A stretch of 64,000 nt of DNA from Asparagopsis taxiformis (lineage: Eukaryota; Rhodophyta; Florideophyceae; Bonnemaisoniales; Bonnemaisoniaceae). Under the pieces are notes generated by a model. That model was given only the letters and a program-made list of their open reading frames with translations, made no database searches and was not told the origin of the DNA. Where the stretch lies: contig JALQPE010000901.1 in assembly GCA_030407315.1 (NCBI GenBank), forward strand, positions 1 through 64,000, written 5' to 3'. The position numbers and the translations under genes were made by a program. Shown piece after piece: positions 1 through 10,683 of the stretch. Position 1 is the stretch's first letter. Each line of letters begins with the position of its first letter.

Positions 1-173
1 GTGAGAGATATATGCACTATGTAGGGAGACGGATTCCACCGAGGGCTGCCTGATTTTTAGGGAAGAATAAAATGAATAACCAGATGCATCACATATGAAT
101 TGTACAATCTAGGGCGTTGGTGATTGTGCAAAGTATGGGGGGAGAGGATCTGAGAGGATGGAGGACGGTATGG

Positions 174-580
174 CTTACAGCAAAGTCCATCGGTTACGAT
201 GACTTGGCTGTAAGAAAACGTTTCCATTACAGTGGCCAAGAATTCTTATACCGGGTCAAAAAATCGTGGCAGCTGTAATGATTTGCTTTCCTACAGCAAA
301 GTCATCGAACGATGACTTTGCTGTAAGACCGTTTCCTTGCAGTGGCGAAGAATTTTTTACGGGTAAAAAATCAGCAAGAAATTTTTTACGGTAAAAAAAT
401 TGTGGCCGCTTGTAATGATTTGCTTTCTTACAGCAAAGTCATCGTTACGATGACTTTTCTGTAAGAAAACGTTTCATTACAGCGGCCCAATTTTTTTACC
501 CGGTAAAAGAAATCATGGCTGCTGTAATGTTTTTCTTTTCTTACAGCAAAGTCATCGTAACGATGACTTTGCTGTAAGAA
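174..580. repeat. Palindrome cluster, left end of element 1
   Basis: Four copies of a ~37-base near-perfect palindrome lie at about 174-214 (degenerate), 291-326, 427-464 and 540-578. Each has an arm beginning TTACAGCAAAGTCATCG and a mirrored arm ending in CTGTAA. Between them are shorter palindromes centred on ACCCGGT flanked by T- and A-runs, and GGCC-containing spacers that mirror one another. Nested inverted repeats therefore make the whole stretch self-complementary. The same cluster recurs at 4.76-4.99, 5.53-5.75 and 10.05-10.40 kb, always outside genes. It may be the terminal repeat of a mobile element, a foldback MITE, or a binding-site array. Confidence 0.9.
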
Positions 581-599
581 AAACGTTTCATTACAGCAA

Positions 600-1416
600 A
601 TTTATCGATAGTTAAGGTTAAAGTAACCAACTTTAGGATGTCCGAGGACCTGCTCGTTGTAAGGAATAAGGAATATTGATCAACTGACGAGGAGGAAGCA
701 TTTTGAATCGACTAGGGTAGGAACGCAATGAGATTTGGTATGCAAGAAAACTGAATCGCAGTAGTGAATAGGTAGTTGAAATGAATTCATATTGATGTTC
801 TTTGGTGTATTGTCCATTGGAGCACATTTGAAAACCATTTATATGATCACCGTTTAAATAGTCTATGAATCCTTTGCAGCCGAGTACGCCAATAGGAAGA
901 AATTCAAGCAGTGGCCTGCACGGGAACCGTTCATTTGTGAGTAGCAAAAGTTAGTGTAGAAATGAATTTTTCAGACTTGTAGGAGAGGTGGATCGTAGTA
1001 AATGTATAAAACTCACGTAGAATCGATTGATAGGAATCAATGGTACGGAAGAAGAAGCGAGGTGGAGAGTGTGGATGAAATAGGTTGTTGGAATATGAAT
1101 GATAATTAACGTGGTGAGGTAAACGGGTTCGATTGCATTATATGCGCTAGAGGTACATACTATTAGGTGTAGATTGATGGAAAGGGCTAAACGCTTTGTG
1201 GAGGTATCAGGATCAGGTAGAGTCAGAGGTGCTGAGCGGGTGCAGCGTAAGGTTCATCAGGACTGAACGTAGGTAGGAATGTCTTGTCCGGACAGTATAT
1301 GAGAGGAAGCTGAGAGACGGGAAGCGCACTCGGAGGTACCACAATTGTGGATTTCATCGTCTACACAACATTTGAACAGAGAACCGATTGAACGAACTGA
1401 GATTGCAGGGATTACA
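600..1416. other. Intergenic stretch before gene 1
   Basis: No convincing gene is seen between the palindrome cluster and the first ATG of the ParB-like gene. Short open frames on either strand have no recognisable domain. The stretch presumably holds the promoter and 5' leader of gene 1; I see no clear TATA element. Confidence 0.4.
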
Positions 1417-3255
1417 ATGGGAGACAATAGTATCATGAATACTACAGCGGAGAAGAGCAATTCTCCTTCTGCTGAAGAGAAAAGCATCACTATTGCTCAG
1501 TACAGCTCTTCTAAAGTGCAAGTTGATCCTCGCAAAGTGAAATTTCCGACAGTGACCTCCCGTTTGGTGCGACCGGGTCGTGTAAACGAACTGGCCAGCA
1601 TTTTCATGGATAGAGGTTTCTCTACCACTGGAACTATGATTACAGTCTGCAAAATGGAAGATAACGAAGGAGACGAGTTTTACTGCATCGATGGCTCTCA
1701 TCGCATAGCTGCTCTGCAACTATGCCTGGAGAAGTACTCAGGAAAGAACAGGGATTCCTTGGAATTGGTTTGGGTACAACAGTTGATTGCGCCGAACGGG
1801 CGTCTAATTTTCGATGCGCTGGAGGTTCTGAAACTGTCTCTCGAAGCCAATATACAAACTCACGATGTCGCTTCTGTGAGCATTGCCGACAATGTCTGTG
1901 CGGTCATAGAGTTTCTCAGGTTTTCCAACCAGATGGATCTTCCTGTTGTCCGGCTTATTCCTATTCTGAAAGAAGTGAGCTATATTCTGCCGTCCGACAG
2001 GAACCGTTCGGAGAACTCGTATAGGCAGTACATCAACATTGCGAAGGGGTTCAATCGCACAGACAGCGTTGCTTTCGTGTACTGGAGCTCTATCCCTAGC
2101 GTTTACAATGCTTTGGATAGGAACAGAGAAATCGAGGATGCAAGAACCGAGGGAAGAGATCCGGACTTTTCTCGAATTGACTCTGCCGATATGTACGGGT
2201 GCGTGCTCGATCTTGTCAATAACGCAATATTCCGCAATGGCACGGACGGACGCGGGACGCGCGATAAGGAGTGGTTCCAGTGGTTTGTGCTCGAGATGAC
2301 AGCGTCGTGGACAAGGATGAGGAGGAAGAGAGGACTTGTCAGAAATATCGGAAGCGGAAGTCCGTTCACGATGCGCACTTGGCTACTGGCTCTGTTGGCC
2401 ATCTATGATATGGCAGAGGTCGTCCGCAAGTGGTTGAACTCTGCAACGATGGAGGAATTCGTGCGAACGGATTTGGCAGCAGAAAACGCGAAGGAGGTCG
2501 GGGATAATGATCATCGCATTGGAGAGCGCATTGTATTCGTCCTTGTCGACTTTCATGACGACGTGGTAGACAGTAGCAGTCTGAGAACCAAGAACGGGAT
2601 GTTTACAAACAGTTTTTACGACAAACTGGAATATGCTACCGGGACAAAGGCAATGCAGGAGACGAAAGCGGAGGAGGAGAGGGAACGGAATCGCATGACC
2701 CCCGGAGAAATAGAAAAAGCACTTGTTGATGGCGCCAAAGCAGAAGACGAAGAAGCACCTACTGCCGCAGAACAGGGAAATAATTCTACAGAGAAGGAAA
2801 CTGTGGAAACTTCTGGTCCTGTTCAAGCAGAAGAAGGAGTATCTGCCGAAGCCCAAGTAGAGCAGGAAGTTTCTGCTGTTGTGGAGGAAGAACAGGAAAT
2901 TACTCCAAATGTGGTGGCTGAAGAAGTGATTCCTGCTGTCGCGACGAAAGCAATAGAAGAGGCACCTCTGAGCACCCCGAAAGAAGCAGAAGACCGTCCT
3001 GCCGCAGCAAAAGAGGGAGGACAGGAACGTCCTGCCACGCGTCTTGCAGCAGCTGAGAAGAGGGAAGCAGAACGTCTTGCTGTTCTCCAAAAAGAACAGG
3101 AACGTCTTTCAGCTTCAAGGGCAGAGCGGGAAAGTCGTGCCAGGGATAATTCGCCGGAAGGATTGTCAGAGAAGATCTTCCTCAGGGAAGGAAACAAAGC
3201 GGCGATACGCAAAGTCTGGATATCAACTTGGACAATAGTGGTCGCATGGACATAG
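1417..3255 (+). CDS. ParB/sulfiredoxin-like domain protein, N-terminal part of broken ParB-dioxygenase gene 1
   Basis: The frame opens with a non-ATG codon at 1345; the first ATG is at 1417 (MGDNSIMN), giving 612 residues. Residues ~35-120 resemble a ParB/sulfiredoxin fold, with RPGRVNELASIFMDRGF and then YCIDGSHRIAAL, matching the DG-x-HR signature of ParB-like domains. A ~250-residue helical region follows, shared with the paralogue at 5951 (SIADNVCAVIEF, YINIAKGFNRTDSVAFVYWS). The C-terminal third is a low-complexity Glu/Ala-rich linker, probably coiled coil. The frame stops at 3255, but the adjacent frame continues at once with linker sequence, so I read this as the first half of a single ParB-linker-dioxygenase protein, as found in one piece at 38906-42592. 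Function is inferred: DNA binding or a nuclease-like role for the ParB-like part. Confidence 0.65.
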   Translation: MGDNSIMNTTAEKSNSPSAEEKSITIAQYSSSKVQVDPRKVKFPTVTSRLVRPGRVNELASIFMDRGFSTTGTMITVCKMEDNEGDEFYCIDGSHRIAALQLCLEKYSGKNRDSLELVWVQQLIAPNGRLIFDALEVLKLSLEANIQTHDVASVSIADNVCAVIEFLRFSNQMDLPVVRLIPILKEVSYILPSDRNRSENSYRQYINIAKGFNRTDSVAFVYWSSIPSVYNALDRNREIEDARTEGRDPDFSRIDSADMYGCVLDLVNNAIFRNGTDGRGTRDKEWFQWFVLEMTASWTRMRRKRGLVRNIGSGSPFTMRTWLLALLAIYDMAEVVRKWLNSATMEEFVRTDLAAENAKEVGDNDHRIGERIVFVLVDFHDDVVDSSSLRTKNGMFTNSFYDKLEYATGTKAMQETKAEEERERNRMTPGEIEKALVDGAKAEDEEAPTAAEQGNNSTEKETVETSGPVQAEEGVSAEAQVEQEVSAVVEEEQEITPNVVAEEVIPAVATKAIEEAPLSTPKEAEDRPAAAKEGGQERPATRLAAAEKREAERLAVLQKEQERLSASRAERESRARDNSPEGLSEKIFLREGNKAAIRKVWISTWTIVVAWT

Positions 3256-3662
3256 ACACGCCTGGACAACAAGCTGGAGATGCGCAGAACCGCTCTGTGA
3301 TATTGAAACTTCGAATCAGGACACCAGAAACTTACAGCACTAGCCCGGCCGAAGTGGACAAGGAGAATTCGGGAAGAAGCAGGAGTTCTGGTGGAAGCGG
3401 CGATGAAAACGAGTCCAGGTTGCATAAGAAGCGAAGAAGGGAAGATACTAGCGCGAAGTTTTCTGAGCCCAATACGCCGGATGACAACATTGAGATTGGG
3501 CCTCCCCGGAAAAGAAGAGTAGAGTCAATGCAAGAAAACGAACGACTGGAGAAGAAGCACCACTCTTCACTGACGAGCAAGAAAACTCCCTTCCAGACCG
3601 CACATTCGCAGAGGACATACCTGAGAAGCTGCCTTTATGCGTTCCTTCCAACTCGAGAATGA
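3228..3662 (+). pseudogene. Linker segment of ParB-dioxygenase gene 1 in a shifted frame
   Basis: This stretch continues the linker in the next frame: Ser/Arg/Lys/Asp-rich, with basic clusters such as HKKRRRED and PPRKRRVES that could be nuclear localisation signals. At about 3545 the sense reading passes to a third frame, which runs through EEAPLFTDEQENSLPD and PSNSR into the dioxygenase at 3659. Two frame changes in 350 bases suggest decay or sequencing errors. A very short intron between a GT at 3215 and an AG at 3238 is possible but unproven. Confidence 0.5.
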
Positions 3663-4537
3663 AGTATTATATCACAGAAGAAGACATTGATACAATCCGG
3701 ACGGAGATAATGGAAGCAGCTGCAGGCTACTCTACTTTGGTATGTCCCCTCGGTTCTTGTGAAAGCCAACAATACTTCAGCTACCAGAGAAGAATGATCG
3801 ACGAGCTTGGTTACGTGGTGTTGCAAGACATTTTCTCTTCTACTACAGTGGGAGCAGCTACGCACGAGTTATTCACACAGATGGCCAGCACATTCCAAGG
3901 TACTACAAGTGGCTCAAGTGCAAGTCAGAAGAACCCGTGGAAACCACTTCGACCGAAAGACAGCACTGGTGTATTCAAGACGGACCGGAAAAGCATCTGC
4001 GATGACCTTGAGCAAGAAAGCGCGCGGCAGTACAGGAACAAGCTGATTCTGGAGCTAGGTAAGGCGATTTGTGCGGAGAACCTGAAGCTCGGGTTTGGAA
4101 GAGAAGAAGCGGTGGTCTTTCCAGAAACGGGTCTTCGTCTGATTTTGACCGCAGAAGGTAGTCAGGAGCAACTTATGCATACCGATGTTCCCGTCCGTGA
4201 GGGAACTGGAACTGGTCCTCTCAACTCGCCATCATATTTCATGATGGCTGCTGGTGCGGATGGGTTCATCATTCGTATCGCCAAGTTCAGCCATGTGTGC
4301 CTAAGTCATCCAGCGAAAGACAAGTACCGCGTGCCAGTGACGAACGTGCGCATCCCACCGTATTCCCTGCTTGTATGCCGAACGGACGTGTATCACGGAG
4401 GAATGGGATTCGCGGAGGGTCGTTCTTCGGTGAGGTACCAGCATCCTATCCGGTCCCATCTATCACTGCGAACTTCCAGGGAGAAGTTGCTACAGCCTCC
4501 CTTCAATGTCAACTACTGGGAGCGTTTAGATATCTGA
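3659..4537 (+). CDS. 2-oxoglutarate/Fe(II) dioxygenase-like domain, C-terminal part of gene 1
   Basis: This 292-residue frame starts MKYYITEED, matched by MKYYMEST at the same place in the paralogue at 8.6 kb, so it could be a true start or a conserved linker. An all-helical ~130-residue part (YVVLQDIFSSTTVGAATHELF) leads into a double-stranded beta-helix-like region. LRLILTAEG precedes a HxD pair (MHTDV, H174/D176); a conserved strand follows (SPSYFMMAAGADGF), then IPPYSLLVCRTDVYHGGMGF with the distal His ~246, and an Arg ~259 that could bind 2-oxoglutarate. These are the Fe(II) and co-substrate positions of the 2OG dioxygenase superfamily, whose members oxidise nucleobases, proteins or small molecules. 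The substrate is unknown; the ParB-like partner makes DNA or chromatin plausible. Confidence 0.65.
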   Translation: MKYYITEEDIDTIRTEIMEAAAGYSTLVCPLGSCESQQYFSYQRRMIDELGYVVLQDIFSSTTVGAATHELFTQMASTFQGTTSGSSASQKNPWKPLRPKDSTGVFKTDRKSICDDLEQESARQYRNKLILELGKAICAENLKLGFGREEAVVFPETGLRLILTAEGSQEQLMHTDVPVREGTGTGPLNSPSYFMMAAGADGFIIRIAKFSHVCLSHPAKDKYRVPVTNVRIPPYSLLVCRTDVYHGGMGFAEGRSSVRYQHPIRSHLSLRTSREKLLQPPFNVNYWERLDI

Positions 4538-4756
4538 TGAAATTAGTTCTTAATAGCATTCTATGGCAGGCATCAAGGCCGCCTTCAAGTAAACGATGAA
4601 AGTTAGGCTAGTACATGACGTTTGCGTATGTAGACGGGTCAGGAGATATACAATACTCAATTTAATATGAGAAGGGGAGGAAACTATGGTGGGCACTACT
4701 AGAATAGAACAAGGTAATATCGCAGTCGTCTTTGGTTACAACATTGAGGTGAGGAA

Positions 4757-4992
4757 GGCTTACAGATGATGCAGTTTCGCTGGGGTGCTGACAGCAAAGT
4801 CATCGTTACGATGACTTTGCTGTAAGAAATCAAATCATTACAGCGGCCACAATTTTTTACCGGGTAAAAAATTCTTGCTGATTTTTTTACCCGGTAAAAT
4901 TTTCTCACCACTGTAATCAAACCTTTCCTTACAGCAAAGTCATCGTAACGATGACTTTGCTGTAAGCATCCCGGGTAAACGGCTTCGGCTGT
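4757..4992. repeat. Palindrome cluster, right end of element 1
   Basis: Two copies of the ~37-base palindrome (4789-4825 and 4928-4966) face each other across a mirrored spacer centred on ACCGGGTAAAAAATTC. The outer flanks also pair: CTTACAG..GCAGTTT on the left, AAACGGCTTCGGCTGTAAG on the right. The unit is a foldback of ~235 bases, 220 bases beyond the dioxygenase stop. Confidence 0.9.
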
Positions 4993-5532
4993 AAGCGGTT
5001 GGGAGTTTCGTCCGTCTCCCACCCTGGGAAGGGTGAGAAGGGAAGTGTGGAGCCGGGAACATCGTACAACGATGGTTTGGACGACTGTTGACGGCTCTGG
5101 GGAGCACTCTGCGTCGTGCAAGCCTGGTTTGCGCTGGCTGCACTACCTGGTATTGAACGGTTCTGTGCGCAAAGTTTACTCATGAAGGAGGTAGGGTGTT
5201 GTGTACCACACCAACCATAGTTACTAACATTTGCAGTGTACTCTAGTGATGTAATTATTATTCTAGTTTCTAACTATACAATGATATTAAGTAAGTCAGA
5301 TGTGCACAGAGCATGGTCTAAGCCTAGCACGGTAGAGAAAGATGGAAGAAAGATTGAAGGGTAGGCATGCAGAAGTATGAAGGCAGCAGTATGTGTAGAC
5401 TATGGCAGTGGTAAGAAAATATTTCATGCACCAAAGGGTGGGCAGAGTGACATTAGAGAGGTGGTGTGTAGGGGGAAGGTAGGTGGAGATGATGAAGGAG
5501 GACAACAGAAATGAGAGCGAGGGTTGAGACCA

Positions 5533-5755
5533 ACGGCTTACAGATGGAGCAGTTTACCAGGGATGCTTACAGCAAAGTCATCGTTACGATGACTTTGCTG
5601 TAAGGAAAGGTTTCATTACAGTGGCCATGATTTCTTTACCCGGTAAAAAAATTCCTGGCCTCTGTAATGAAACGTTTCCTTACAGCAAAGTCATCGTAAC
5701 GATGGCTTTGCTGTAAGGATCCTTGGTAAACTGCCTGAGCTGTAATTGTCGTACA
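5533..5755. repeat. Palindrome cluster, left end of element 2
   Basis: This is the cleanest copy of the cluster: palindromes at 5567-5604 and 5678-5717, spacers that mirror each other (GGTTTCATTACAG against CTGTAATGAAACG), a central TTTACCCGGTAAA, and outer flanks CAGTTTACCAGGG against CCTTGGTAAACTG. The whole 220-base block is one imperfect inverted repeat. It lies ~200 bases upstream of the next gene's ATG. The 540 bases separating it from the preceding cluster contain no supported gene. Confidence 0.9.
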
Positions 5756-5950
5756 ACGAAAAGTGATGTGGAAGGTTCGGATTGGTCAACCGCTGAATAT
5801 CATTACCAGGGTGTATACTAATAGGAATATGTCAGATCTCTAAGTTTCGCCTATCTTACTCAGCTTACGCAGCAAAACAGCTTGTCGTTCAGATCTTCTT
5901 CTCTCTTTCTCAATCTTTCACTCTTCGTTTGTCAATCACTCACCAAAGCA

Positions 5951-8598
5951 ATGGCTCAACAATCCCCCAACGCTTTCGACCGCCAGGTGCGCTCTGCCAG
6001 CCGCCGTGACAACGATTCTCCCACTCCTTCTCCCTCTCCTTCTCCTTCTCTGGCCCCCCCTGTCCCCATGGACGTTTGCGAAGCTGCTGCAGCGCTGACC
6101 CAGCTCAGCCCAGCACCTAAGCCCGTCCCCTCCCCCCTTCCGCTTCCGATCCCGCGGTTGTCCCGACAATCGACGCTGGCGTTCCCGCAACTCCGCTTCC
6201 GGCTCAATCTGCCGAAGCGGCGCCAGCCGTCGAGGGATCTGGTGCTCCTCTGCCTAGCTCGCCTGCTCCGGACATGATCATCGCGTCCGGCAGCGACTTG
6301 GCAGAGGATGCGGAGAAGGTCGATGATCACAACGCTCGTGACATCGTACCGAACAAGCCTCTCCGCAGCACCAGGCTGGCCTACCCTGGCACAGTGCCCA
6401 TCCCGGTGGATGTGGACTACGACATAAGTCCGGAGAGCTGCCGAAACATTCCAGTCTTCATTTCCCCTCTGGATGTTTCTCCTCCGGCAGTCGTGTCCAG
6501 GGTGGTCAGGCCGCATCGCGTTGATGAGTTGAAGAAAACGTTTCTCACTCAGGGATTTTCCGTGATTGCTTCACGCGTGTCCGTCTGCGAGGTGATTGAT
6601 TCCAATGCAAAGTACGACTGCAATATGTCGATGGATCTCACCGAGTGACCGCGTTGAAGGCCATTCTCGAGTCGGCTGGACCTGCTCCTGCGAAGGACAG
6701 TCCAGAATGGGAGGAGTTTGTCAAGTCTGACATCTACCGTCGCTTTGGAACTATTCCAGTCGACTTTCTCCTCCCACCGACTCGGCTTGGCCGGGATGTC
6801 TTCTGCTCCGAAGAAGTACTCCCGCTTTCACGGCTGATGAACTTCCACACCCACAATGTCAGCGAGGTAACAGTTGCTGACAATGTGTGCTCTGTGATGG
6901 AGTTCATCAATATCCACCGCCTGGGAAAGAAGAAGATCGAGCCGACCGTTCAGTACATTAAAGAACGGAAAGCGCTGAGCTGGATTCGTCCGAGACAGCT
7001 CATGCGCTACGTCTCGATCGCGCGAGGGTTCAAGACCATTGAAAGCCCTGCTTTCAAATACTGGTCGAGCATCCCGAACAGGCCGGAGTTCGTTCAATTT
7101 TCTTCGACGGAGGATTTGGCTGGGTGTACGGTGAACTTGTTGTTCAATGGGTCGTTCAGGAGTGCTCCGGATGTGCAGAAGTGTTTCATCCTGGAGATGA
7201 CGGCGCGCTACACTTGTAGCCGTCGGTCGGCCGGGCTGAAACCGTACTCGGTTGGTACCATTGGGCAGGAATGGATTGCTCGTTTGTTGGAAATCTTCGG
7301 GTACGTGAAGGAGGTGGCCGAGTACTGGAACGTGTCGGATGTGTTGAGGATGCTGGATGGGTCAATTCCCAGCGTGGGTGACCCGAGCAAGAGCTTCGAC
7401 ATTCGCTCGCGCGTTGTCGAAGTTCTTGCTCAGATGGTCCCCAAGAAGGGGTGTTGGGCAGACTTCCGTCCCAAGGAAGGCCCCCCCCGATGGTTACAAG
7501 TCGGAGAACATTTTTCCCCGTAAGAAGTCTGTCTTCGGGAAGGACGCCAGGAAAATGCTCCTGCGCGTCACTGGGTACCGCGAAATGATTATGCGGAAAC
7601 GCTTTCACGCGATGTACCCAGACATCCCACATGCTGCGCTCCCAGCCACATGTGGTGATGATGACCCCATCCCTTCCTCTTCCAATTCCTTGCCCATCCC
7701 TTCATCCTCCATCCCTTTGCCCCCACCACCTCAACTGGAATCTTCCAGCAATTCCGAGGTTGCCCCTGTTCCTGTCTCTACCCCTGCCGTGTCGGCATCC
7801 TCCCCTGCGGTGACCCCGGTCAAGCCGACTGCGCGTGGTCCCCAGGATGGCAGCGAACGCTCTGGTCCAGTTTCCCACGCCGGGACTGGTACCCCCAACC
7901 GTCCTGTCCAAGCCGCGCAGGAGCAGGTCTCACCGGCTTCGCAGCCTGAGCCTGCGACTCCGGCTGCCGAGCAGCACCCTGCTGCTCCGGCCCCCGCTGT
8001 CGAAGCTTCCCGTTCTGCATCTGCTAGCAGTTCGGGAAGCTCCAGCGATGACAGTTTCGTCCCTTCACCATCCGGTGGGGTTGGACAGAAGACGGTTGCG
8101 AGGATTTCGACGGAGGGCCCTACTCCCGAGAATGTGGTCGAGGGCAGCAGTGCGAAGGGCGGTGCAGATCCTGACGAAGATGTCATTGAAGTCAGTGATT
8201 CTGCACCGCCCGGAGTGGAAACTTCTGGGAGGAAAGTGATGCCCAGAAGGAGTACCCGCCTGCAAGCGAGTCGTTCCGGTCGTGGTGGAACGGCGGGTGG
8301 TGCTGTGGAGGTCGTCGAGCTGGAGAGCGCCCCCGAGGATGCGGGTGAAAACTCCATCCTCGGGAAGCGTAACTTGGAAGCGCTTCTGCGACGCCCGAGC
8401 CTTCTACCAAAAAGAGAAGGCTCGGTGAGACTTCATCAAAGTCGTCGTCAAAGAAATCCAAGTCGGCTTCCCGAGGTCGCTCTCGGGAGCCGGTTCTCCA
8501 GTTCGACGACGCCCAGGAGAATCCCATTCCCGACAGCATCGTCGATGAGAATGTGGCCGCCGTTCTCCCCAGCGCAATTGCGTCTGGCAGCCGGATGA
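5951..8598 (+). pseudogene. ParB-like and linker part of frameshifted ParB-dioxygenase gene 2
   Basis: The start is ATG 5951 (MAQQSPNAFDRQ), preceded by a strong C/T-rich leader (5890-5940) and a CCAAAGCAATGG context. The coding sense changes frame at the C6 run 6132-6137, near 6622, at the C8 run 7481-7488 and near the A-run at 8409. Read across these, it gives a Pro/Ser-rich N-terminus, a ParB-like segment (VVRPHRVDELKKTFLTQGF, then YVDGSHRVTALKA), the shared helical region (VADNVCSVMEFINIH, YVSIARGFKTIESPAFKYWS) and a Pro/Ser/Glu-rich linker with basic clusters. It is a clear paralogue of the 1417 gene. Several breaks fall in homopolymer runs, so some may be sequencing errors; the non-homopolymer break near 6622 favours real decay. 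Confidence 0.65.
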
Positions 8599-9583
8599 AG
8601 TACTATATGGAAAGTACGACGGTGGAGACGGTTCGGGCGGAAATGAGGGCGGCAGCATTCCAGGTAGCTGCATCGCCGGGTGCTGAGGATACGGTGGTGG
8701 AACAGTACTTTGCGGTGAAGCGGGCGTTGCTGGAAAACTTGGGGGTTATTGTTTTGGAACGCTTGTTGGAATCGTCCACGGCTGGGAGTGCGACGCATGA
8801 GCTGTTCGGTCACTTCGCTAGGCAGTTCCCGCTGGTTGAGGAGGTTGAAAAACCCTCCCAGCAGTCTGATTCTAACGATGACGACAGGGAGCCACAGGAC
8901 GAGCCGCCAGCTTTCGCAAAGCCCGGCTTCGATCCTTCGCCGTGGCAGTTCATCCACAACGTGGGTGATGCGAAGGACCGCATCGATGGTGGTCGTGGGC
9001 GCCTCTCTCTGCCGCGGCGTGAGTTGTGCGACAAGTTGGAGGAGGGGAATTTGGAGATGTATAAGAACAAGTTGGTGGCAGAGCTTGCTCTTGGTGTTTG
9101 TGCGGAGTTCTTGAAGTTGGGAATGGAGGGTGATGATCCTGTCTTCTTCCCGAAGACAGGATTGCGGCTGCTTCTTACAGCAGATGGGGCTGCGGACCAG
9201 GATGGGCACACGGACTTCAAGGTATCAACGAGTGGTGTTGCAGGACCTACCGAGTCTCCATCATATTTCATGATGTCGAGCGGAGCAGATGGATTCTCTA
9301 TAGTAGCTGCCCCTTATAGTCATGTATGCCTGGCCAATCCGGACGCCGATATGTGGAAGGTTCCCATTCATAGGCTGTATGTGCCACCCTATTCGTATTG
9401 GTTGGTCGCGGTGACCTTTACCATTACGGGGTCGGCTTCAAGCGCGGAGATATTCCTGCGGGCGAAAAGCTAGTCTATGGCCTGCCCACGCGCGGCCACA
9501 TCTACTTGAAGACGGAGAAGGACGTCCTCACGGACCACATCCACACCGTCGAATATTACAAGTACGATAGGAGCAATAGATAG
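8553..9583 (+). pseudogene. 2OG-Fe(II) dioxygenase-like part of gene 2, frameshifted near its end
   Basis: The frame from ~8410 to 9473 contains MKYYMESTTVETVRAEM, the helical segment (IVLERLLESSTAGSATHELF) and the catalytic core: LRLLLTADGAADQDGHTDF with the HxD pair, SPSYFMMSSGADGFSI, and VPPYSYWLV. Near 9410 the frame breaks; the next frame supplies GRGDLYHYGVGF with the distal His and runs to a stop at 9583. Order and spacing match the 3659 paralogue, so an intact ancestor would have had the full HxD...H triad. As written, the first frame ends in a nonsense tail and lacks the distal His. The palindrome cluster starts 470 bases downstream. Confidence 0.65.
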
Positions 9584-10053
9584 CATATCAGAAGTATTAA
9601 AACCTATACTACTGTTCCCTGCTATAAAGTTCTGTCTTTCTCATCTCAACATTGTTACCTTAGCCCATTTTTCAGTTCTCATCTATACATCTGTCCTTCA
9701 TCTCATAGTTTAGTGCTACTCAGCAGATTGCTTGCTACTTTTTAATATTAGTCTACAACGTTATATGATTTTACTAGCTAGGCCGTAGGGGGAGACTAGT
9801 TTCAACCCTTGACAACGCGCAGATTTCGACTACGAGAGCCGTCACTGTGATAAATTATTTGTAGAATTTTCGTCTATCTTCCCACCTACACTAGGCTACC
9901 TATATATATACAGGGTATAACCTGAACAGAGACCACGTGAGGTAAAATACTCCTGAGAGCTGCTCACAGCCGTACAGACCTTTGCTGAGCAATTTACCCG
10001 ACTTCAAACTTCGCTTCTTACCTTTACCAGGATGAGAGAAGGACGAAACTCCC
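9584..10053. other. Intergenic stretch after gene 2
   Basis: The stretch is A/T-richer than its surroundings and contains a short TATATATA run at about 9901-9908. No gene or repeat is recognised. It presumably holds the 3' end of gene 2. Confidence 0.4.
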
Positions 10054-10405
10054 TGCTGCTTACAGCCGAAGCCGTTTACCAGGGTTCCTTACAGCAAAGT
10101 CATCGTAACGATGACTTTGCTGTAAGGAACCGTTTCCTTGCAGTGGCCAAAGAATTTTTTACCGGGTAAAAAATCAGCAAGAAATTTTACCGGGTAAAAA
10201 AATTGTGGCCGCTGTAATGATTTGCTTTCTTACAGCAAAGTCATCGTTACGATGACTTTGCTGTAAGAAAACGTTTCATTACAGCGGCCACAACTTTTTT
10301 ACCCGGTAAAGAAATCATGGCTGCTGTAATGATTTGTTTTCTTACAGCAAAGTCATCGTAACGATGACTTTGCTGTCAGCATCCCCGGTAAACGGCCCGC
10401 ACTGT
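10054..10405. repeat. Palindrome cluster, right end of element 2
   Basis: Three palindrome copies (10088-10126, 10228-10267, 10340-10377) are separated by mirrored spacers with ACCGGGTAAAAAATC and CCCGGTAAAGAAATC centres. The outer flanks CCGAAGCCGTTTACCAGGG and CCCCGGTAAACGGCCCG pair. The region 10406-10683 between this cluster and the SET-domain gene has no recognised feature. Confidence 0.9.
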
Positions 10406-10683
10406 AATGGGGTGACTGCTTCTCCTACATCGCTCTCTTACTGGTGTTCTACATGCTGCGTTGCTACACAATTTCGCACTCACATCTTTCTAGTTTCTCT
10501 CCTTTTCGTATCCATAGGTATAGCAGTAGAAAAGTGGATAGTTTGCACTCCAGGCCGCAGATGCCTTCCTGCAGTCATGTCACGATTGTTGTAGTGTAGT
10601 CTATAATATCTAGCGCTCTTGGAAGATGATGCACAGTCTATTGTCTCTGTCAATGCGTGTTTACTCAAATCTATCAAAGTAGC

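Noticed and set aside
174..580. Possible CRISPR array
   Set aside because: The repeats are full palindromes with mirrored, not unique, spacers, and the setting is eukaryotic with no cas genes.
633..947. Minus-strand open frame of ~100 residues
   Set aside because: No recognisable domain, no paralogue in the window and an unremarkable composition.
3205..3262. A 25-base intron explaining the frame change in gene 1
   Set aside because: GT and AG are present at suitable positions, but no other frame change in the family has a similar solution, so a frameshift is simpler.
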